This document shows, piece by piece, positions 5,790 through 9,375 of a DNA stretch of 9,375 nt. The first letter of the stretch is position 1. Each line of letters starts with the position of its first letter. Under the pieces are notes generated by a model. The model saw nothing but the letters and a program-made list of their open reading frames with translations, was not told the DNA's origin and did no database searches. A program made the position numbers and the translations under genes. Source of the stretch: Ignavibacteriaceae bacterium (GTDB lineage: Bacteria; Bacteroidota; Ignavibacteria; Ignavibacteriales; Ignavibacteriaceae); assembly GCA_013388525.1 (NCBI GenBank), contig JACAFA010000003.1, forward strand, positions 1 to 9,375. Reading direction: 5' to 3'.

Positions 5790-6419
5790 TTATATTTCTT
5801 TTGGTTCAATTCCGGGTTTTGCATAAGATAATCTTGCAATTCTTTTTGTATCGTGGTAACCATCCAATCCACTGATTGCAATTGTTCCGGCTTTTTCAAT
5901 ATCAACAAAGCCATCTCCACCAACAGTATCATCAGGTAGAATTACTTCGAGGATTTCTCCAACTATAAAAATTGTCCCATTAAATTTTATTTCAAGCTCT
6001 TCAACAAAACGACAGCCAATTTTTATTTGGGATTCTTTTACATAAGGAGCCTTAATTGTGTCTCTGTACTCCGGTGTTAAACGGCACTCGTCAAATTCTG
6101 AAACATCTTTATCATATCTTGCAGAAGTTTGATGTGCCTTCTTAAAAATCTCTTTGTTAATATGATTTATTGTAAAATAATTTGTTTCTTTTATGTTATT
6201 GTATGTGTGTCTTTCAACAGAGACCGGACGCATTAAAAATCCAATTGCCGGCGGGTTTGCACCAACGTGAATCACAGAACTAAATATCGCAAGATTAGTT
6301 TTTCCTTCTTTTGAAATTGTGCCGATTAAGTTTGCACTTTTAAAGCCAGAAAGCGAGTTAACAAAGTTAGTTCTGTAAAGTTTTTCAAAACCCATTATTT
6401 CTTTTTTATTAATATTCAT
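5790..6419 (-). CDS. Flavin reductase-like FMN-binding split-barrel protein
   Basis: A 209-residue cytosolic protein of the flavin reductase-like / flavoredoxin family, which binds FMN in a split barrel and either reduces free flavin with NAD(P)H or passes electrons as a flavoprotein. Family marks: SANLIGTISKEGKTNLAIFSS (28-48), the beta strand and FMN phosphate-binding region; NPPAIGFLMRP (55-65); S-x-x-R-H-T-Y-x-N-I (67-76); TNYFTINH (79-86); and a closing GLDGYHDTKRIARLSYAKP at 184-202, typical of this subgroup. The first ATG is chosen because AAGAGG lies five bases upstream of it on the minus strand; a second ATG at residue 9 is less well placed. A TTGACA (complement of 6457-6462) with a poor -10 at 6433-6438 is a possible promoter. 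It is followed directly by the DUF2805 gene. The natural electron acceptor is unknown. Confidence 0.9.
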   Translation of the reverse strand: MNINKKEIMGFEKLYRTNFVNSLSGFKSANLIGTISKEGKTNLAIFSSVIHVGANPPAIGFLMRPVSVERHTYNNIKETNYFTINHINKEIFKKAHQTSARYDKDVSEFDECRLTPEYRDTIKAPYVKESQIKIGCRFVEELEIKFNGTIFIVGEILEVILPDDTVGGDGFVDIEKAGTIAISGLDGYHDTKRIARLSYAKPGIEPKEI

Positions 6420-6786
6420 AAAAACCTCTTAATCAGTAATTCCGATGTATCGCTGATGTCAATTTTAGGGAACATTTTTTTCTCTGTTTGGTAGACTCTC
6501 TAATTCAAGGACGACCCTTTAACCATTTTTACTTTAAACGCTTATCTACCATTTTAAGTTCATATAGTAAATAAACTTCTCAAATGAAAAGATGTTGTAG
6601 AATTTTATTTGTCGCACGAGCCTCGATTTTCAAGAAGTGGATGGACAAGCAGTAATAATTAAAATCTATTTAAAAGATTTATTATCCTCTGCATAAAAAC
6701 TTCAAGCTTATACCGGGCATAATTATTTAATAATGAAGAAAGTATTTTTATTATTTTGTGAGTAAAAATTTTTTATTTAGTTAAGT
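6420..6786. other. AT-rich intergenic region between divergent genes
   Basis: This stretch lies between the flavin reductase (minus) and the four-helix-bundle gene (plus). It probably holds the promoters of both. The flavin reductase side has a perfect TTGACA on the minus strand (complement of 6457-6462). No convincing plus-strand promoter was found. Short open frames around 6584-6713 have no ribosome binding site and no recognisable family. No hairpin or long repeat stands out. Confidence 0.55.
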
Positions 6787-7364
6787 ATGGATGACAAAAG
6801 AAAATCCGAAGATGGTTTTATTCCGCAACACGGCGGATATAAAAAGCTATTAACCTTTAAGAAAGCGGAGATAATTTACGATGGTACTGTTTACTTCTGT
6901 AATAAATTTCTAAAAAAAAACCAGATCGAACAATTGATCAAATGATTCAGGCTGCGAGATCCGGAAAGCAAAATATTGCAGAGGCAAGTATGGCTTCAGC
7001 AACATCCAAGGAAATGGAATTAAAACTTACAAATGTCGCCCGCGCAAGTTTAGAAGAGTTGTTGATTGATTATCAGGATTTTTTAAGAACAAGAGGTTTT
7101 AAAGAATGGGGGAAAGATCACAAGTATGTCAACAGACTAAGAGAATTGAACAGAACACCAAATGCTAATTATGAAACTTTCAGGAAAGGTATAGAAAACC
7201 CCAACCCAGAAATTAGTGCTAATGTTTTAATTGGTTTAATTAAAATTACCTCATACTTGTTAAGCCGGCAGCTACAAAGATTAGAGAAAGACTTTATTAA
7301 AGAGGGTGGATTAAGAGAGAAGATGACGAGAGCAAGAATTAATCATAGAAAAAAAGGACAATAG
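6787..7364 (+). pseudogene. Four-helix-bundle (S23/IVP-like) protein gene, split by a -1 frameshift at A9
   Basis: A single family member spread over two frames. The first part, ATG 6787 to TGA 6945 (52 codons), reads M-D-D-K then FIPQHGGYKKLLTFKKAEIIYDGTV and YFCNKFL, the conserved start of four-helix-bundle suffix-domain proteins. The frame breaks at nine consecutive A (6912-6920). The second frame continues with PDRTIDQMIQAARSGKQNIAEAS, KLTNVARASLEELLIDYQDFL and a basic tail, ending at TAG 7364. Ten A instead of nine would join them into about 192 residues. The relatives include the S23 protein of rRNA intervening sequences and the bAvd protein of diversity-generating retroelements, which are basic helical bundles that bind nucleic acid. 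The TGA of part one overlaps an ATG at 6942 (ATGA), so the second part could be translated by reinitiation. A sequencing or assembly error in the A run, a real mutation, or slippage are all possible. No Shine-Dalgarno is visible at 6787; an in-frame TAG at 6778 excludes an earlier start. Confidence 0.85.
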
Positions 7365-7397
7365 GGACAGATGAGACTGGAAAGTCTCACTTGTCCC
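7364..7397. repeat. Strong imperfect hairpin overlapping the stop of the four-helix-bundle gene
   Basis: GGGACAGATGAGACT at 7364-7378 and AGTCTCACTTGTCCC at 7383-7397 form a 15-position stem with one G-T wobble and one A-C mismatch, closed by a GGAA loop. The first G belongs to the TAG stop of the upstream gene. It stands between two convergent genes. On the plus strand no T tract follows, so it is not a typical terminator there. On the minus strand a CCTTTTTTTC tract begins about ten bases beyond the stem, so it may help stop the SDR transcript. It could also be a dispersed palindromic element. Confidence 0.75.
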
Positions 7398-7409
7398 AAG
7401 TGTCCCAAG
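7392..7409 (+). repeat. Tandem 9-bp direct repeat beside the hairpin
   Basis: TGTCCCAAG occurs twice back to back (7392-7400 and 7401-7409). The first copy provides the end of the right arm of the hairpin, which suggests duplication of the arm end or a boundary of an inserted element. Confidence 0.7.
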
Positions 7410-7421
7410 ACTCTAAGAGCA

Positions 7422-8339
7422 TTAAGATAAAACCATTCCATTTATTCCATCTTCAGGAGAAATTGGTGTGAAGTTAAACCTCTTATTAAACTTACTGCTA
7501 TTGAAGAAATAATCTTGTTTGAATTGATAACCAACATCCTGCAATTCTTTTAGTATCGGGACGAAGATTCCCAAAACACTGATCATCCATTCCGGCATTG
7601 TTTGAATTTTCTTTAGCTTGTTCATCGCATTCATCATCAATTCAATCCATTGTCTGTTAGTAAGTTTTTGATCGGTTGTTGGTAAATGCCAAACCTGATT
7701 ATAAGCTCCGGGAGTGTTGCCAAGCAGTGTGACTGCTTTGCCAATGTCTTTACTGTAGATGAAATTATGTATAACATCAAGCTTACCAAGCCACTGCGGA
7801 TTTTTATTGTTGACGAGTTTTAAATAAACCGTTTGATAAAGCATACTACCGATTACTTCCGGTCCGTAAAAATCCGGTGCGCGTGCAATGATTGCTTCAA
7901 CTTTATTTTTTTCTACTGCATCCATCAGCATTTTTGCAATTTCTGCTCTTACTTTTCCTTTTTCTGAAATTGGATTGATCGGAGTATCTTCTGTCATATC
8001 AGACAGATACTTTGGATCATACATATAAACATTATCTACAAAAACTATTTTGGATTTGTGTTTGCTGCAAGTCTCAATCACATTGCGCATAAACTTTGGC
8101 CACAACCCGCGCCAGACTTTTATGCTGTAAGGAAATGCGATTGTAACATAAACAATTTCAGAACCTTCCACTGCTTTATCAAGCTGAGCAGGATCTGTCA
8201 AATCAGCTTTCATCAGTTGATCTGTTTCATTTGCTTTTTTGGGATTGCGGCTTACCACGCGAATATCTTTTGTGTAGTTTGATAACTCTCTTGTTATCTC
8301 AGTTCCTGCACCGCCGCCTGCGCCAAGTATTGTTTGCAT
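7422..8339 (-). CDS. NAD(P)-binding SDR / epimerase-like protein, atypical
   Basis: A 305-residue Rossmann-fold protein of the extended/atypical SDR group. Residues 4-12 hold the dinucleotide-binding loop I-L-G-A-G-G-G-A-G, followed by a helix and a strand ending V-V-S-R at 28-31, where the arginine could favour NADP. A-D46-L-T-D-P is the adenine-contact loop. R153-A-P-D-F-Y-G-P is the conserved segment of epimerase-like proteins that shapes the substrate pocket. The usual YxxxK is not evident: after the strand FVDNVYMYDP (100-109) the helix reads S-E-K-G-K-V-R-A-E, with no tyrosine four residues before a lysine. The catalytic mechanism is therefore in doubt, and a regulatory or reductase role without the classical pair is possible. 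The start is supported by AGGAGG (complement of 8349-8354) nine bases upstream. It follows the TonB-dependent receptor by 26 bases and is probably cotranscribed with it. Confidence 0.85.
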   Translation of the reverse strand: MQTILGAGGGAGTEITRELSNYTKDIRVVSRNPKKANETDQLMKADLTDPAQLDKAVEGSEIVYVTIAFPYSIKVWRGLWPKFMRNVIETCSKHKSKIVFVDNVYMYDPKYLSDMTEDTPINPISEKGKVRAEIAKMLMDAVEKNKVEAIIARAPDFYGPEVIGSMLYQTVYLKLVNNKNPQWLGKLDVIHNFIYSKDIGKAVTLLGNTPGAYNQVWHLPTTDQKLTNRQWIELMMNAMNKLKKIQTMPEWMISVLGIFVPILKELQDVGYQFKQDYFFNSSKFNKRFNFTPISPEDGINGMVLS

Positions 8340-8365
8340 TTTTGTTTTCCTCCTGATTTGTTTAA

Positions 8366-9375
8366 TTAAAATTCTATCTTAATTCCACCAGCCGGAAGAA
8401 ACTTCCACTGATAAATATAATCAACCTGTTGAGTTTTTTGATTCCATATAATCTGTTCAACATTTTCTATGTTCAGCACATTCTGAAAATCGAGATATGT
8501 TGTAAATGCCCAGCTAAACATTTCGAAACGATAATCTACTCTCATATCCAATCGCTGATAATCTTTATATCGAACACCATTGTATCTGGTAAAATCATAA
8601 ATCGTCTGATTGAATTGTGCAGAAGCAGCTTCATCAAGCGGAGTATAAGGTCTGCCGCCCATAAATCTGTACTTTGCGGATACTTCAAAATTATTTGTAA
8701 TCTTATAACCGAGTATTGCTGTTAAAACATTTTGATAATCAAAGCTGCTCGATCTTTCAATTCCATCAAGCGAAGTAAAGTTTATTTTCGAAAAAGAATA
8801 ATTGAACATCCCGTACAAACCATTGGTTAATTTTTTCTGAATAAAAAATTCAACGCCTTTTGCATAGCCATCACTTGCGGGCAAGAGTGGCTCAAGTCCG
8901 AGTGTTTGATACTCGGCTCCAGCATTTGCATAAGTTACAGCCGGATTTAGTACACTATTCGGATAATCAGAATACTGTTTTTCAAAATATTCAACAGTTA
9001 TTTTCAAATCACTTGAAGGATAGTATTCAATCCCGGTAACAAACTGTTCTGTTTTCATTTGCTTTAAATCTTTGTTCTGATCATATGCAACCAGCCACAA
9101 CAAAGGCGGCGCCTGATGATAAATTCCATAAGCTGCGTTCAACTTTAAATTATCGAGAATATAGAATCCAGCAGAAGCCCTTGGAGAAATTGTTCCTTCG
9201 GCATTCAGATAACTGAAGTAATCGTATCGTAAACCAGCCATTAAATCTAATCTTGAAAAAAGATTTTTTGAATACTGTATGTAAGGTGAAAGCTTGTAAG
9301 CTTCTGCAACTGCGTCATAATTTAATTCCGGCAATGTGCTGCCATAAACATCAATTGTCTGTGCGCGGAAAATGG
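8366..9375 (-). CDS. TonB-dependent receptor, C-terminal beta-barrel (partial)
   Basis: An outer-membrane barrel protein running off the right edge; 335 residues are visible and the frame is open to base 9375, so no start lies in the window. What is seen: alternating amphipathic strands with turns, including GLRYDYFSYLN, then SPRASAGFYILDNLKLNAAYGIYHQAPP, the classic TonB-dependent receptor signature in which 'PR' and 'YG.y.qapp' fall on consecutive strands; later YAKGVEFFIQKKL and a closing strand ending G-I-K-I-E-F with terminal phenylalanine, the usual outer-membrane sorting end. The N-terminal plug and TonB box are outside the window. Such receptors import siderophores, vitamins or glycans; nothing here indicates the ligand. 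No SusD-like partner follows; instead the atypical SDR gene comes 26 bases downstream. Confidence 0.9.
   Translation of the reverse strand, partial: IFRAQTIDVYGSTLPELNYDAVAEAYKLSPYIQYSKNLFSRLDLMAGLRYDYFSYLNAEGTISPRASAGFYILDNLKLNAAYGIYHQAPPLLWLVAYDQNKDLKQMKTEQFVTGIEYYPSSDLKITVEYFEKQYSDYPNSVLNPAVTYANAGAEYQTLGLEPLLPASDGYAKGVEFFIQKKLTNGLYGMFNYSFSKINFTSLDGIERSSSFDYQNVLTAILGYKITNNFEVSAKYRFMGGRPYTPLDEAASAQFNQTIYDFTRYNGVRYKDYQRLDMRVDYRFEMFSWAFTTYLDFQNVLNIENVEQIIWNQKTQQVDYIYQWKFLPAGGIKIEF

Noticed and set aside
6584..6713. Short open frames in the gap upstream of the four-helix-bundle gene, including a 23-codon ATG frame and a frame ending in V-I-I-K-I-Y-L-K
   Set aside because: No ribosome binding site, no homology I recognise, and lengths expected by chance. 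A decayed gene end cannot be excluded.
6787..7409. A diversity-generating retroelement around the bAvd/S23-like gene
   Set aside because: There is no reverse transcriptase and no template/variable repeat pair in the window, so only the four-helix-bundle family link remains.
8058..8725. Plus-strand open frames over the SDR and TonB receptor genes
   Set aside because: They are antisense to well-supported minus-strand genes and have cysteine-rich, nonsense-like products.

Overview
The window looks like chromosome from an AT-rich bacterium of the Ignavibacteriota / Bacteroidota-Chlorobi side of the FCB group. The clue is two adjacent secreted proteins that both end in a type IX secretion sorting domain of the 'QNYPNPFNP ... 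ETKKMILMK' type, which is typical of Ignavibacteria. The assignment rests on these motifs and on the protein families present. No marker gene or rRNA is in the window.

Layout. (1) 1-239: the C-terminal end of a classical short-chain dehydrogenase. (2) 465-3511, plus strand: a two-gene unit encoding T9SS cargo proteins. One is a seven-bladed RCC1-type beta-propeller. The other is a probable TIM-barrel glycoside hydrolase starting at TTG, with a sigma70-like promoter in front of the pair and a clear terminator behind it. (3) 3666-5509, plus strand: a redox/gas-sensing block. It holds a protoglobin with the key heme-pocket residues present, whose promoter has a 19-bp palindrome lying between the -35 and -10 elements, and which is followed by a hairpin terminator. 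After that comes a DUF2024 protein with a C-terminal extension, overlapping by ATGA a MarR-family regulator that carries a four-cysteine C-terminal module. (4) 5547-6419, minus strand: a flavin reductase-like FMN protein and a DUF2805/TIGR03643 protein, abutting as TAA|ATG in the same frame. (5) 6787-7364, plus strand: a four-helix-bundle (S23/IVP-like) gene split by a frameshift at a run of nine A, with its stop codon built into a strong hairpin. (6) 7422-9375, minus strand: the C-terminal barrel of a TonB-dependent receptor followed by an atypical SDR/epimerase-like protein.

Working model (inference). The most interesting part is 3666-5509: a heme protein under an operator-bearing promoter, next to a regulator that could bind a metal or Fe-S cluster. 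A flavin reductase transcribed convergently follows. This would suit a response to oxygen, nitric oxide or redox stress. No ligand, operator-protein pairing or regulon can be shown from sequence alone. No tRNA, rRNA, CRISPR array, transposase or diversity-generating retroelement was seen.
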